A stretch of 64,000 bases of DNA. Origin: Pseudomonadota bacterium. Lineage in GTDB: Bacteria > Pseudomonadota > Alphaproteobacteria > Rs-D84. Every line of letters begins with the position of its first letter. Positions within the stretch are counted from its first letter, which is position 1. The DNA is taken from positions 84,121 to 148,120 of the forward strand of contig JAEXCU010000001.1 of assembly GCA_023402015.1 (NCBI GenBank), written 5' to 3'. Below, in pieces: positions 14,840-23,691 of this stretch. The position numbers were made by a program, and so were the translations under genes. Under the pieces are notes generated by a model. The model ran no database searches and was not told the origin of the DNA. It saw only the letters and a program-made list of their open reading frames with translations.

Positions 14840-17313
14840 AACCTGTTATGTGTTTTCACAAAATCGCGCATAAAACTGGGGTCAAAGTTCATCATGATTT
14901 CTGACAATGAATAACTGCGCGTGCCATTTGGCATAATCTGCAATTCAATTGGGGCAGGTGATGGCGATGTTCCGCGCATTACCAATCGCAATGTGGCGGT
15001 CATGCGGCCATCTGTGATTTCCATTTGCCCCGTTGCGTCTGTGTGTCGCAATTCCAGCGAAATCGGCTTTGTCGTTTTAAAATCACCATTTTTATATTCG
15101 CCAATTATTCGCATGGATTTTAATGCACTGTCGCCGCTTTCCAGTGCATCGGCCAATGCATATTCTGCGTTCAATGTTGTTATATTATTTGCCGCCGCAA
15201 AGAAATCATCTATGCCAACGCCCATCAGGTATCCACCGGTAAAGGTTAAATCCATATTGCCATTCATATTATACTGGATATCATGCGCAATGTGTCCCCA
15301 TGTCATCATATTAATTTCGGCGGTTATCATTGTGTCGCGCACATTCAGTGGCATTGCCGATGACAACAGTGGCGCCCCGATTACAAATTTATTCAGTTGC
15401 GCTGTTATATCATATTGATTACCACGCCGCCGTATTGTTGCCAATAAATTCCCACGCGCGGCATCAGTTATTGAAAATGTTTGAACGTTTGGTTTTAACG
15501 AATAAACAAAATTTTTATATTCGTCGCCATTGTAAATCACGCGGGCCGCAGATAACGAAACATTCATCGGCAAAGAAAATGGAATCATAATTGGCGCGGC
15601 GGTCAAGAATTCCAGTTCTGCATAATTATCTATGAAATCTTGGCTGATAAATGTATCCAGATTTAATATTGGTGTTTTCAACGTAATGCTGTTGCCAGAA
15701 ACGGTTCCGATAAATTCATGGCCGGCGATTTTTATAACCAGGTTTGCAATCTTGTCGTCGGCGTATGTGCCGGAAATTGTGTATTCTAAATCATTCAGCG
15801 ATTGCAAATCCAGGTTCGGAAACAGGTCCTTGATATTTTGACCACTGATATAAAAATTTTTGTCTGATAAACTGATTGCCCAACGATGTGAATGGGGCAA
15901 GAATTTCAGTTCCCCGTCTTGCCATGCAAAATCACCAATATCGTTTAAGATTTGTTCCGGTAAAAAGGCAAAGTTTGTTCCCGCCCATTGCAGTGTTTTA
16001 TCATGTGCAAATGTGTATGACGGTTTTATATCTGTAGCAGATTTAATGTCCAATGTGCCGCCGATATCTGCAAATTGAAAATTTATTTGCCCACGATTGC
16101 CCAGTGGTGAAAACAGTGCGGTCAGTACTTCGCGGTCGGGCGCCGGTTTATCGGACTGAACAAATATGGCAAATTCATTGCCAACGACACTGATGCTGCC
16201 TGTCATGTCGCCATATGAAAATTCACTGCATTTCCATGTATTTGGCGTCCCAGAAAACAGGCACATTATATCTGCGCCATTGTATGGCATGGTAAACATA
16301 ATATTATGCGCGCCGGTTGCGTCAATTGTCCCGCCCGTAATTGCGATATTATCGGCAACAATACTGCCGATTTGTAATTTATCCGGGGTGGCGGTTGCGA
16401 TTACCTTTAAATGGTTAAATTTATAATCAGCAAATGTTAAATCGCCGTAAAAATCCAAATCGTATTTCGTTTTATAAAATATTTGCGACGGGTTCAGCAA
16501 AAATGAAAAATCAAATGTTATGTCGGGCGAATACAATTGAATGTTTCTGTCGCCGTCGGGCATGATTATGATATTGCCCGTAAACAGGTTTGCCTGAATA
16601 TCTGTAAATTTAAATCCGTATCCGCCGTCCCATTCAAATGTTGTGGTCATATCCACAGTTTGGTCAATACGTGGGGTGGCAAATTCAAACCATTCATTAA
16701 TTTTATCCGTTTCAATTGATAGCAAACCACGCGCAGAACCATCCGAGTATAACTGGCCCCGTATTTCCAAATTATTATTTTGATTATGAATATAAAATTG
16801 ATCGCCCGCAAAATCTATGTCGTATTTGTGGTCCGCTGTGCGGACAATACCAATCAGTTTTCCTTCACTTAGTGTGGCGTTTATTATTTCGTAATCTTTG
16901 TCCTTGAACGTGATGGTGGAATTGCGAATTGCAATATCGTGTCCAAAATTTAACGGGATTAAATTATTTATTGCGACGTTTGCATCATATACCAAAACAT
17001 CACCGGTCAGTGGTGCGTTTTCCAGGTTAAATATATTGCCCAGTGGCACAGCGAACATTGCCGCGCCAACCGTTCCGTCCGGGATGACAATATCACGTGC
17101 GACAATCGTTGCACGCCCCAGTAAACTGAAATGCACATCGCCGCGAATTTCGGCGCTGATTCCGGTTTGTTCGGATATTGCATTTTGTATTTTTGGTTTT
17201 AAACCGTTCAGTGTAATCAAAGGCGGCACAAAAACCACGCCCAATCCCAGCACACCGATTAGTATAATGGTTGTCCAAAAAATCCTGCGCTTATATCTGG
17301 GTTTTAATGCCAT
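14836..17313 (-). CDS. AsmA family envelope protein
   Basis: This 825-residue protein has a basic N terminus and one membrane anchor (IFWTTIILIGVLGLGVVFVPPL, about residues 10-31), with a very long periplasmic part rich in beta-strands. The N-terminal AsmA signature follows the anchor (LNGLKPKIQNAISEQTG, then EIRGDVHFSLLGRA). The C-terminal part carries the typical conserved block (GNMDLTFTGGYLMGVGIDDFF...MRIIGEYKNGDF). AsmA-like proteins are proposed bridge-type transporters or regulators of outer-membrane lipids. The start at 17313 has an AGGGAAGAG site; an in-frame ATG eight codons upstream would put that site inside the gene. It diverges from uvrB. Confidence 0.8.
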   Translation of the reverse strand: MALKPRYKRRIFWTTIILIGVLGLGVVFVPPLITLNGLKPKIQNAISEQTGISAEIRGDVHFSLLGRATIVARDIVIPDGTVGAAMFAVPLGNIFNLENAPLTGDVLVYDANVAINNLIPLNFGHDIAIRNSTITFKDKDYEIINATLSEGKLIGIVRTADHKYDIDFAGDQFYIHNQNNNLEIRGQLYSDGSARGLLSIETDKINEWFEFATPRIDQTVDMTTTFEWDGGYGFKFTDIQANLFTGNIIIMPDGDRNIQLYSPDITFDFSFLLNPSQIFYKTKYDLDFYGDLTFADYKFNHLKVIATATPDKLQIGSIVADNIAITGGTIDATGAHNIMFTMPYNGADIMCLFSGTPNTWKCSEFSYGDMTGSISVVGNEFAIFVQSDKPAPDREVLTALFSPLGNRGQINFQFADIGGTLDIKSATDIKPSYTFAHDKTLQWAGTNFAFLPEQILNDIGDFAWQDGELKFLPHSHRWAISLSDKNFYISGQNIKDLFPNLDLQSLNDLEYTISGTYADDKIANLVIKIAGHEFIGTVSGNSITLKTPILNLDTFISQDFIDNYAELEFLTAAPIMIPFSLPMNVSLSAARVIYNGDEYKNFVYSLKPNVQTFSITDAARGNLLATIRRRGNQYDITAQLNKFVIGAPLLSSAMPLNVRDTMITAEINMMTWGHIAHDIQYNMNGNMDLTFTGGYLMGVGIDDFFAAANNITTLNAEYALADALESGDSALKSMRIIGEYKNGDFKTTKPISLELRHTDATGQMEITDGRMTATLRLVMRGTSPSPAPIELQIMPNGTRSYSLSEIMMNFDPSFMRDFVKTHNRF

Positions 17314-17372
17314 TTCTCTCTTCCCTTGTATTTTCATTATAATGAATTATAGTAAAGGAAGTGAATTAAAAA

Positions 17373-19364
17373 ATGAAAAAGACAGTATTTAATCTTCAAA
17401 GTGATTATAAGCCCATGGGCGACCAACCGGCCGCGATTGCCGAACTGACCGCCGGTGTCCGCGAAGGGCGCCGAAACCAGGTTTTGCTGGGGGTAACGGG
17501 TTCAGGTAAAACGTTTACAATGGCGAACGTAATTGCCGACCTGGGGCGGCCTGCATTGATTATGGCACCGAATAAAATTCTGGCGGCGCAATTATATGCG
17601 GAAATGAAGTCTTTTTTCCCAAACAATCATGTTGAATATTTTGTGTCGTACTATGATTATTATCAGCCCGAGGCATATATGCCAACCACCGACACATACA
17701 TTGACAAAGATGCGTCCATAAACGAACAATTAGACCGCATGCGGCACAGTGCCACGCGTGCCATGTTGGAAGAACGTGATGTTGTTGTTGTGTCGTCTGT
17801 ATCATCCATTTATGGTATGGGTTCGCCCGAACAATATGCGGGAATGAAATTGGTTTTAAATGCAGGCGATAAAATTGGTATGGCGGATGTAATCCACAAC
17901 CTGGTGGATATTCAATATAAACGAAATGACGTATCATTCGAGCGCGGTAATTTCCGTGTTCGCGGGGACAGTTTGGATGTTTTTCCATCGCATTCCCAGG
18001 ACCGCGCATGGAAGATGTCTTTCTTTGGCGATGAAATAGAAGAAATTTGGGAATTTGATACGCTGACGGGTGCAAAATTGCATAAATTGGAACGTATTGC
18101 GATTTATCCAAATACCCACTATGCAACGCCAATGCCCAGTATTTTGCAGGCAATCGGCAATATTCGCGATGATTTAAAAGAACGGTTGGATTACTTTCAT
18201 GAAAATATGAAGTATCTGGAAGAACAGCGTTTGCGCGAACGCGTGAATTTTGACATAGAAATGATGGAATCAACCGGCACATGTCGCGGGATTGAAAATT
18301 ATTCGCGGTATTTGTCTGGGCGCGCGCCGGGACAACCGCCGCCAACATTGTTTGAATACCTGCCGCGGGATGCCGTTTTATTTATTGACGAAAGCCATGT
18401 TACCGTTCCCCAAATTTCCGCCATGTCGCGCGGCGACCGGGCGCGCAAAGAAACGTTGTCCCAATATGGATTCCGTTTGCCGGCGTGTATTGATAACCGG
18501 CCATTGACATTCGAGGAATGGGATGCGTTGCGTCCCCAAACGATTTTCGTATCGGCAACGCCGGCGGAATGGGAACTGAACCAATCTGGCGGCATTGTAT
18601 CTGAACAGGTTATACGTCCCACCGGTCTGTTGGACCCAGAATGTGAAGTACGGCCCACCACACACCAGGTGGACGATTTATTGGACGAGGTTAAACAGGT
18701 CAAGGGTCGTGTGTTGGTCACGACATTGACCAAAAAAATGGCAGAACAATTAACAGATTATTTCTGTGAAAATGGTGTGCGTGCAAAATATCTGCACAGT
18801 GATATTGAAACGTTGGAACGTATTGAATTGCTGCGTGATTTACGTTTGGGTAAATACGACGTGTTGGTTGGAATTAACCTGTTGCGCGAAGGGCTGGACG
18901 TGCCAGAATGCGAATTGGTTGCGATTATGGACGCCGATAAAGAGGGTTTCCTGCGTTCTACACGTTCGTTGATTCAGACAATTGGGCGCGCCGCCCGAAA
19001 CGCCAACGGGCGCGTTATCCTGTATGCAGACAGAATTACCGATTCCATGCGTGCCGCATTGGATGAAACGGCGCGCCGTCGTGAAAAACAAATGGCGTAT
19101 AACACTGAACATGGCATAACGCCCACCACCGTGTCCAAGGCCGTCTTTGCCGAGGTTGGCGACAAAGAAGAAAAGACAGATAAAAAACGCCGGTTTGTTT
19201 ATGACAAAACGGGCGGGGTTATGGATGCGGCGGCCATTCGCAAACAGATAAAAGATATGACCAAGAAAATGCGCAAAGCGGCCGAAGATTTGGAATTTGA
19301 AACCGCCGCTGAATTGCGCGATACAATTCATAAACTGGAAGATGATTTGTTATTATTGGAATAA
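17373..19364 (+). CDS. uvrB: Excinuclease ABC subunit B
   Basis: This 663-residue nucleotide excision repair helicase-like protein verifies damage after loading by UvrA and recruits UvrC. It has Walker A GVTGSGKTF, the YDYYQPEAYMP beta-hairpin, DESHVT, helicase motifs V and VI (GINLLREGLD, QTIGRAARN), and a C-terminal UVR coiled-coil motif (MRKAAEDLEFETAAELRD). Length is usual for the family. No SOS box was recognised upstream. Confidence 0.97.
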   Translation: MKKTVFNLQSDYKPMGDQPAAIAELTAGVREGRRNQVLLGVTGSGKTFTMANVIADLGRPALIMAPNKILAAQLYAEMKSFFPNNHVEYFVSYYDYYQPEAYMPTTDTYIDKDASINEQLDRMRHSATRAMLEERDVVVVSSVSSIYGMGSPEQYAGMKLVLNAGDKIGMADVIHNLVDIQYKRNDVSFERGNFRVRGDSLDVFPSHSQDRAWKMSFFGDEIEEIWEFDTLTGAKLHKLERIAIYPNTHYATPMPSILQAIGNIRDDLKERLDYFHENMKYLEEQRLRERVNFDIEMMESTGTCRGIENYSRYLSGRAPGQPPPTLFEYLPRDAVLFIDESHVTVPQISAMSRGDRARKETLSQYGFRLPACIDNRPLTFEEWDALRPQTIFVSATPAEWELNQSGGIVSEQVIRPTGLLDPECEVRPTTHQVDDLLDEVKQVKGRVLVTTLTKKMAEQLTDYFCENGVRAKYLHSDIETLERIELLRDLRLGKYDVLVGINLLREGLDVPECELVAIMDADKEGFLRSTRSLIQTIGRAARNANGRVILYADRITDSMRAALDETARRREKQMAYNTEHGITPTTVSKAVFAEVGDKEEKTDKKRRFVYDKTGGVMDAAAIRKQIKDMTKKMRKAAEDLEFETAAELRDTIHKLEDDLLLLE

Positions 19365-19375
19365 AGGTTGCAAGA

Positions 19376-19618
19376 ATGATAGACAGAAAACAGGTTGTTC
19401 AGATAAACGGGATTTATACGTCTTTGTTATTCAGCAATTGGCATGCCGCCGAATATGTTGTATGTGTAAACGGAAAACAATATCAGGTTCGCAGTCCGTA
19501 TAAAACCGAACACAAGGCGAATATGATGTTGGATTATCTGCGCGGCAAGGCCCAGATTTACCCATTACCAGAATATGCATCAATTGTTCGTGAAATGAAA
19601 AATGGAATTGTACGATGA
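19376..19618 (+). CDS. Small hypothetical protein between uvrB and tsaE
   Basis: This 80-residue protein follows uvrB by 11 bp and overlaps the tsaE start by four bases (ATGA), so it is part of a uvrB-tsaE operon. It looks like a small alpha/beta domain (YVVCVNGKQYQVRSPYKTEHKANMMLDYL). No family is recognised. Confidence 0.65.
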   Translation: MIDRKQVVQINGIYTSLLFSNWHAAEYVVCVNGKQYQVRSPYKTEHKANMMLDYLRGKAQIYPLPEYASIVREMKNGIVR

Positions 19619-20013
19619 AAGAATACGTTTTGGAAAATTTGGATGCGACACGACAATTTGCGCGTGAATTTGCATGTACGTTGCATGCGCCGGTGGTGGT
19701 TGCACTGCATGGTGATTTGGGTATGGGCAAATCTGAAATCGCGCGTACGATAATTCAAACGTTGCGTGGTGATGACACGGTCGTCCCAAGTCCGACATTT
19801 ACAATTGTACAATCATATGACGGAATATCGCACTTTGATTTATATCGCATAAATGATGCATCTGAATTAACGGAAATTGGTTTGCCACATGCGATTGCAA
19901 ATGACATAACGTTAATTGAATGGCCCGAAATTGCACAACATATTTTACCTGATGATACAATTCATATTTACATCACGGCAAAAGGATTGGGCCGAAAATT
20001 GGTTATAAAATAA
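19615..20013 (+). CDS. tsaE: tRNA threonylcarbamoyladenosine biosynthesis ATPase TsaE
   Basis: This 132-residue P-loop ATPase of the TsaBDE complex is needed for t6A37 formation on ANN-decoding tRNAs. It has Walker A GDLGMGKSEIAR, SPTFTIVQSYD and the HFDLYRI box, followed by EWPE, all diagnostic of the family. The P-loop reads GKSE where GKTT is more usual. The ORF is complete and at the short end of the family. It is the last gene of the uvrB operon. Confidence 0.93.
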   Translation: MKEYVLENLDATRQFAREFACTLHAPVVVALHGDLGMGKSEIARTIIQTLRGDDTVVPSPTFTIVQSYDGISHFDLYRINDASELTEIGLPHAIANDITLIEWPEIAQHILPDDTIHIYITAKGLGRKLVIK

Positions 20014-20099
20014 TCGTATTATAATAGGTGTGTTTTCATAAACCGTATTGTTTATTGTTCGTTGTATGTGGCGGGAAACCGGGAAAAATTATATACGGT

Positions 20100-20268
20100 T
20101 ATATGTTATCATTGTCTTTGGGAATAGGTGCCTGTTGTATAAATGTTCCCATGCATCCATAGTTGATGTGGTTGTGAAAGCAACTATGCGGATATCAGTA
20201 TTCGCATACGCGAGCACTGCACGTAAGAGGACTTTCTGAGGTCCCGAACCCACATCCCTATGGATTTA
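20100..20268 (-). ncRNA. Structured RNA candidate, member A of a two-copy family
   Basis: The 330-bp gap between tsaE and the ftsA-rpe gene contains an RNA-like element matching another at 43.5-43.7 kb. Shared blocks, in plus-strand coordinates, are CCTGTTGTATAA (20131-20142), a hairpin GGAC/GTCC around TTTCTGAG (20230-20244), CCCGAACCCAC (20243-20253), and a small ATCC/GGAT hairpin (20255-20265). The helix around the first block (GGGAA/TTCCC) and the GGAC/GTCC helix change sequence in the other copy but keep pairing. A helix unique to this copy pairs ATAGTTG with CAACTAT (20158-20186). The minus strand is preferred by analogy with the second copy, which has a clear minus-strand promoter; here I see none as good. 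Confidence 0.5.
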
Positions 20269-20316
20269 AAATGATGTTATTAAAACAGCATCAGAATCCA
20301 GAAAAGCAATGTAAGC

Positions 20317-20346
20317 GAAAATCCCGGCCATTTGGTCGGGATTTTA
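20317..20346. terminator. Terminator at the end of the ftsA-rpe gene
   Basis: AAATCCCG pairs with CGGGATTT around a GGCCATTTGGT loop region, with A- and T-runs on both sides. It ends at the stop codon of the minus-strand fusion gene. Confidence 0.75.
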
Positions 20347-22119
20347 TTTTTGTTTCGGCAACAGACTTTGCACTGCCAATGGAAAATCGGTACTGTGGGC
20401 CAGGTATGAACCACTGACCAACAAATCTGCGCCGGCGGTCCAACACATGGCGGCGGTTTCATTATTTATTCCACCGTCTACGGATATTGTAAATTTCAAT
20501 TTGTATTTTTTACGTGTTGCGGCCAATACGGATATTTTTTGTAATGCGGATGTATTAAATTCCTGGCCGGCGGCGCCGGGGGCGACCGACATAACCATGA
20601 CTTCGTCGATTTCGCGTAATACTGGTTTTAATATTGCAGGTGATGATTCCGGTCCCAATGCGATTCCAACGCGGCGTCCGGCCGCATGCACCGCACGAAT
20701 GGCCGCCCGCAGGCCGGACGTGTTTGTGGATAATATTACCGTGTCTGCGCCGGCGGCAATCGCATCTGCGGCCCATACAGACGGACTTTCCGTCATAAGA
20801 TGTACATGCAAATGTGCATTGGTATGGCCGCGGATAAATTTTAATTCGCCAATACTGCCCGCGATACGGTCAACATAAAATCCGTCCATGATATCTACGT
20901 GTATCATGGATATATCACCCGATTTAAACAGGGAATATGTTGTGGGGCTTTTCATGTTAAAGCACAGCGTGCTGGGCATAATGGGGATAAAGCGTGGCCG
21001 GTGTTTTGGTTTGCGATGAAACAGCGATATAATTCCCGCACCCATTTTACGCCATCTGTCGCGCCGCGCCAGGTATGCGTTGCGATGTGGGGCCTCGGCA
21101 TTCCAGATGTATGCGGAAATTGCGCGTACAGTTGCATCACTGTGATTATTTTGAACGGGCACGCCAAATGCGTTTTCAAAAAATTCTGCGATGCCTTCTA
21201 TCTCGCTGCCGCCGCCAGACAATATTATTTTCCCGGGTTTGTATTTTGCAAATGCCGTGGCGGATGCATTTTTTAACTGGGCACCGATTTCAACCATTTG
21301 TGGCAATATAATGTCGTTTACATCCGCACGTGAAAAATCGTATGCGGTGTCCGCGGGGGTAAAGCGGTCCATTTCTTTGGGGATTAATGATGCGACGGCG
21401 CGTTTTATACGTTCGGCTTCGTCAAAATCCAGGTTTAATTTTTCTGATATATCCAGTGTCAGATTTGTACCGCCAATTGGAATTTTTACATGCAATACCG
21501 GGCCCCGGTCTGTCCATATGGATACAGTACTAAATTGTGCCCCCAGGTCAATAAACATCAGTGTTTGTTTGGGTAAATGAATATCGGCATTTTGCAGAAA
21601 ATGCGGGTCGTAAAATGCAACCGCCTGAATATGTGCACGCCGCAGAAATCCAATTATTTCGTTTAATCTGTCGCGGGGGTAAAATATTACACCGAATGCA
21701 GATATTAACTGGCGGTCGGTATGACCAATCGGGGTCAGCATATTGCGCGCCGTCGGCGTATCGTATCGCAGTGGTATTATATGCATTGGATAAAATCCGT
21801 CTGGTGGCGTAATTTTGGAAATTTGTCCGCGCACATCACCGGCGGTTATTTTATGCTCGCCCGGCCATTGGGCGCTTTTGCCAATCATACCGAAATCGGA
21901 TTTACCAAAATTTCCGGTAATATATGCGCAATCAAAGTGCGCACCAATTTGGCGTTCCAATTCATCAATGACTGATTTTAATGCAAATACGGTATCATAA
22001 CTGTCCACGGCGTGCATGGCACTGCGGTCAATACGGCCGGAACGAACACGGTGCGCAATACCGCGCACGCATTGTGTGCCAATGTCCAAACATAAAAAAG
22101 ATGAATCAAACAGGTTCAT
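20344..22119 (-). CDS. FtsA-ribulose-phosphate 3-epimerase fusion protein
   Basis: A single uninterrupted frame of 591 residues joins two unrelated enzymes. Residues 1-342 are an actin-like FtsA: LCLDIGTQCVRGI (phosphate 1), the 1C-type region, MFIDLGAQFSTVSIW (phosphate 2), IPIGGTNLTLDI, and the adenosine loop LSGGGSEIEGI. FtsA tethers FtsZ to the membrane; here the basic amphipathic stretch RWRKMGAGIISLFHRK (355-370) stands where the membrane-targeting tail normally ends the protein. Residues 377-590 are Rpe: IMPSTL, HVDIMDG (H407, D409), HVHLMT (H440), APGAAGQEF, VDGGIN (D548) and LLVSGSYL. The usual fHxE motif reads ILSTNT. ftsQ lies 8 bp upstream, supporting FtsA; ftsZ does not follow. 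Confidence 0.85.
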   Translation of the reverse strand: MNLFDSSFLCLDIGTQCVRGIAHRVRSGRIDRSAMHAVDSYDTVFALKSVIDELERQIGAHFDCAYITGNFGKSDFGMIGKSAQWPGEHKITAGDVRGQISKITPPDGFYPMHIIPLRYDTPTARNMLTPIGHTDRQLISAFGVIFYPRDRLNEIIGFLRRAHIQAVAFYDPHFLQNADIHLPKQTLMFIDLGAQFSTVSIWTDRGPVLHVKIPIGGTNLTLDISEKLNLDFDEAERIKRAVASLIPKEMDRFTPADTAYDFSRADVNDIILPQMVEIGAQLKNASATAFAKYKPGKIILSGGGSEIEGIAEFFENAFGVPVQNNHSDATVRAISAYIWNAEAPHRNAYLARRDRWRKMGAGIISLFHRKPKHRPRFIPIMPSTLCFNMKSPTTYSLFKSGDISMIHVDIMDGFYVDRIAGSIGELKFIRGHTNAHLHVHLMTESPSVWAADAIAAGADTVILSTNTSGLRAAIRAVHAAGRRVGIALGPESSPAILKPVLREIDEVMVMSVAPGAAGQEFNTSALQKISVLAATRKKYKLKFTISVDGGINNETAAMCWTAGADLLVSGSYLAHSTDFPLAVQSLLPKQK

Positions 22120-22127
22120 GTTAACTT

Positions 22128-22808
22128 TTATTTAATCAGAATTCTGGCCGGGTCGCGCATGTCAATGATTTTTATATCTTTGGACAGAATCTGATGATTT
22201 TTATTCAGTATCATCAAACTGCCGATGGCGTCCCCGGGATTTTCTTCGGGCAACATAACCGTAATTCCACCCGTTGTAATCAGGTTCCAGCGTCGGCCTT
22301 CGATCCATTCCAGGCAATCCAAATCGCCAATCATGTTATGTGCAACCTTGGTAATTTCAGATATGTCGTTGGGAACGGGCCCCTGGAATAAAACGGTACC
22401 CGCCGCACGCGTTGGAACGGGTCGCTGAACAATTGTGCCGTCTGCGGACAGGGGAAAATAATTTTGTCCGTCGGTCCACAGTGCAACTGCGCGGTATAAT
22501 TTAACACGTACCGCCAAATTACCGTCGGGTTTACGCCGAACCGCGGATTGCCGAACGCCGGGCACGGCCGCAATTCGTGCATTTATCTGATTTAAATCTG
22601 TGGCATATGCGCGCGTGCCGGGGGCAACCGCCGCCGCCGCGGCCAGGGCGGTTAAATCCTTGTCATTTTGATCGGCCGATACGTTAATACTGCGCACATG
22701 CGCCATGGGTCCATAACCCAATCCAATCATTATTATTCGTGATGCGAAATATATCGCCAAAATAATGGCGACAACAAAATACACCCAAAACCATATAGAA
22801 CGTTTCAT
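22128..22808 (-). CDS. ftsQ: Cell division protein FtsQ
   Basis: This 226-residue bitopic protein has an N-terminal membrane helix (IWFWVYFVVAIILAIYFASRI), a POTRA domain beginning VRSINV, and a beta domain ending in KIIDMRDPARILIK, the 'iDlR.pdr' signature of FtsQ. It links FtsL/FtsB to the divisome in the periplasm. It precedes ftsA by 8 bp, preserving the ftsQ-ftsA order of the division cluster, although the neighbouring cluster genes (murB, ddl, ftsZ) are absent here. Confidence 0.85.
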   Translation of the reverse strand: MKRSIWFWVYFVVAIILAIYFASRIIMIGLGYGPMAHVRSINVSADQNDKDLTALAAAAAVAPGTRAYATDLNQINARIAAVPGVRQSAVRRKPDGNLAVRVKLYRAVALWTDGQNYFPLSADGTIVQRPVPTRAAGTVLFQGPVPNDISEITKVAHNMIGDLDCLEWIEGRRWNLITTGGITVMLPEENPGDAIGSLMILNKNHQILSKDIKIIDMRDPARILIK

Positions 22809-22866
22809 AGGCTTGATTATATCACAAAATCATTAAATAAGAAAGTCGCCAGAATTTTTTTTATCT

Positions 22867-23247
22867 TTATGTCGCGCGCAATAAATAACCACGGCGGAAC
22901 ATGCATTTACGATATGAACCAACAGATTTCGAAGTTGTATTACGCGGAACAGACATCAAACTGCGCTGGCCCACATCTTTGTATTCGTTGGATTGAAACG
23001 TTACCCACAGACCGTCCCAATCAGGCATCAGGCCGCTTTGGTTTGGGGCAATTAATTTTGCAATGCGCGAACGTGGTATATATGACGGTTTGTTTATCCC
23101 CAGGCACGCCTTGTGATCGCGGACAAATTGTTCGGTTGTAACAGATTCATTTTCCCAATTTAAAATGGTTGCGTCGTCGATGCTGCCACGGTTTGGCGAT
23201 GAACATGCAGTCAATATTAAAAAAATGCCCAGGTATTTAAATCTCAT
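22867..23247 (-). CDS. Small lipoprotein
   Basis: This 126-residue protein has a lipoprotein signal (MRFKYLGIFLILTACSS, lipobox LTAC). The mature part has two further cysteines and ends with SYRKCMFRRGYLLRAT. No family is recognised. The ATG at 23247 lacks a ribosome binding site and a TATAAT-like hexamer lies about 10 bp upstream, so the mRNA may be leaderless; an alternative in-frame ATG three codons upstream is possible. It is co-directional with ftsQ. Confidence 0.7.
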   Translation of the reverse strand: MRFKYLGIFLILTACSSPNRGSIDDATILNWENESVTTEQFVRDHKACLGINKPSYIPRSRIAKLIAPNQSGLMPDWDGLWVTFQSNEYKDVGQRSLMSVPRNTTSKSVGSYRKCMFRRGYLLRAT

Positions 23248-23340
23248 GTTATGCATTATAATTTAATTGCCTTTGGGGGGCAATAGTTTTTATAATGTGG
23301 TAAATGTATTTATACCAATGTTGGTACGCGGGGGAACAAA

Positions 23341-23667
23341 ATGGCGATAACAGTTCAGAACTTTATTAAGTTGGCAAACTTTTATAATCAAATGGCAATG
23401 ATGATGTCGGCCATTTGTGTGCAAAAGGGTGGTATCGCATTGGAAAATTATGTCGGACGATTTTTTGCGGCCGATACTTTGGAATTTGTTGCGGAATATG
23501 GCCGGCGTCTGATGGAAAATAATCGTACGGCGTTGACCCCGGAAATTATTGCGGTGATTGAAAAATTCAGAAAACAATATGAACAGGTTAAAGACCTGAC
23601 AACACCAACGCAAAAACCAATATATGAAATGACACTGGAAGAATTTGAAAAAATTATGAATATTTAG
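23341..23667 (+). CDS. Hypothetical protein upstream of the secretin-like gene
   Basis: This 108-residue helical soluble protein has a GGGGAA ribosome binding site. It ends 25 bp before the secretin-like lipoprotein gene on the same strand, so the two may be cotranscribed. There is no signal peptide and no recognised domain. Confidence 0.6.
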   Translation: MAITVQNFIKLANFYNQMAMMMSAICVQKGGIALENYVGRFFAADTLEFVAEYGRRLMENNRTALTPEIIAVIEKFRKQYEQVKDLTTPTQKPIYEMTLEEFEKIMNI

Positions 23668-23691
23668 GGTCGTAAGGCAAAGGGGAACAAT

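Noticed and set aside
17560..18348. 262-codon minus-strand frame inside uvrB
   Set aside because: It is antisense to conserved helicase motifs, and its His/Cys-rich translation has no domain.
20041..20100. Terminator of the 20.1-kb RNA
   Set aside because: AACCGTAT and ATACGGTT flank a 43-base loop without a proper U-run, so I could not define a 3' end.
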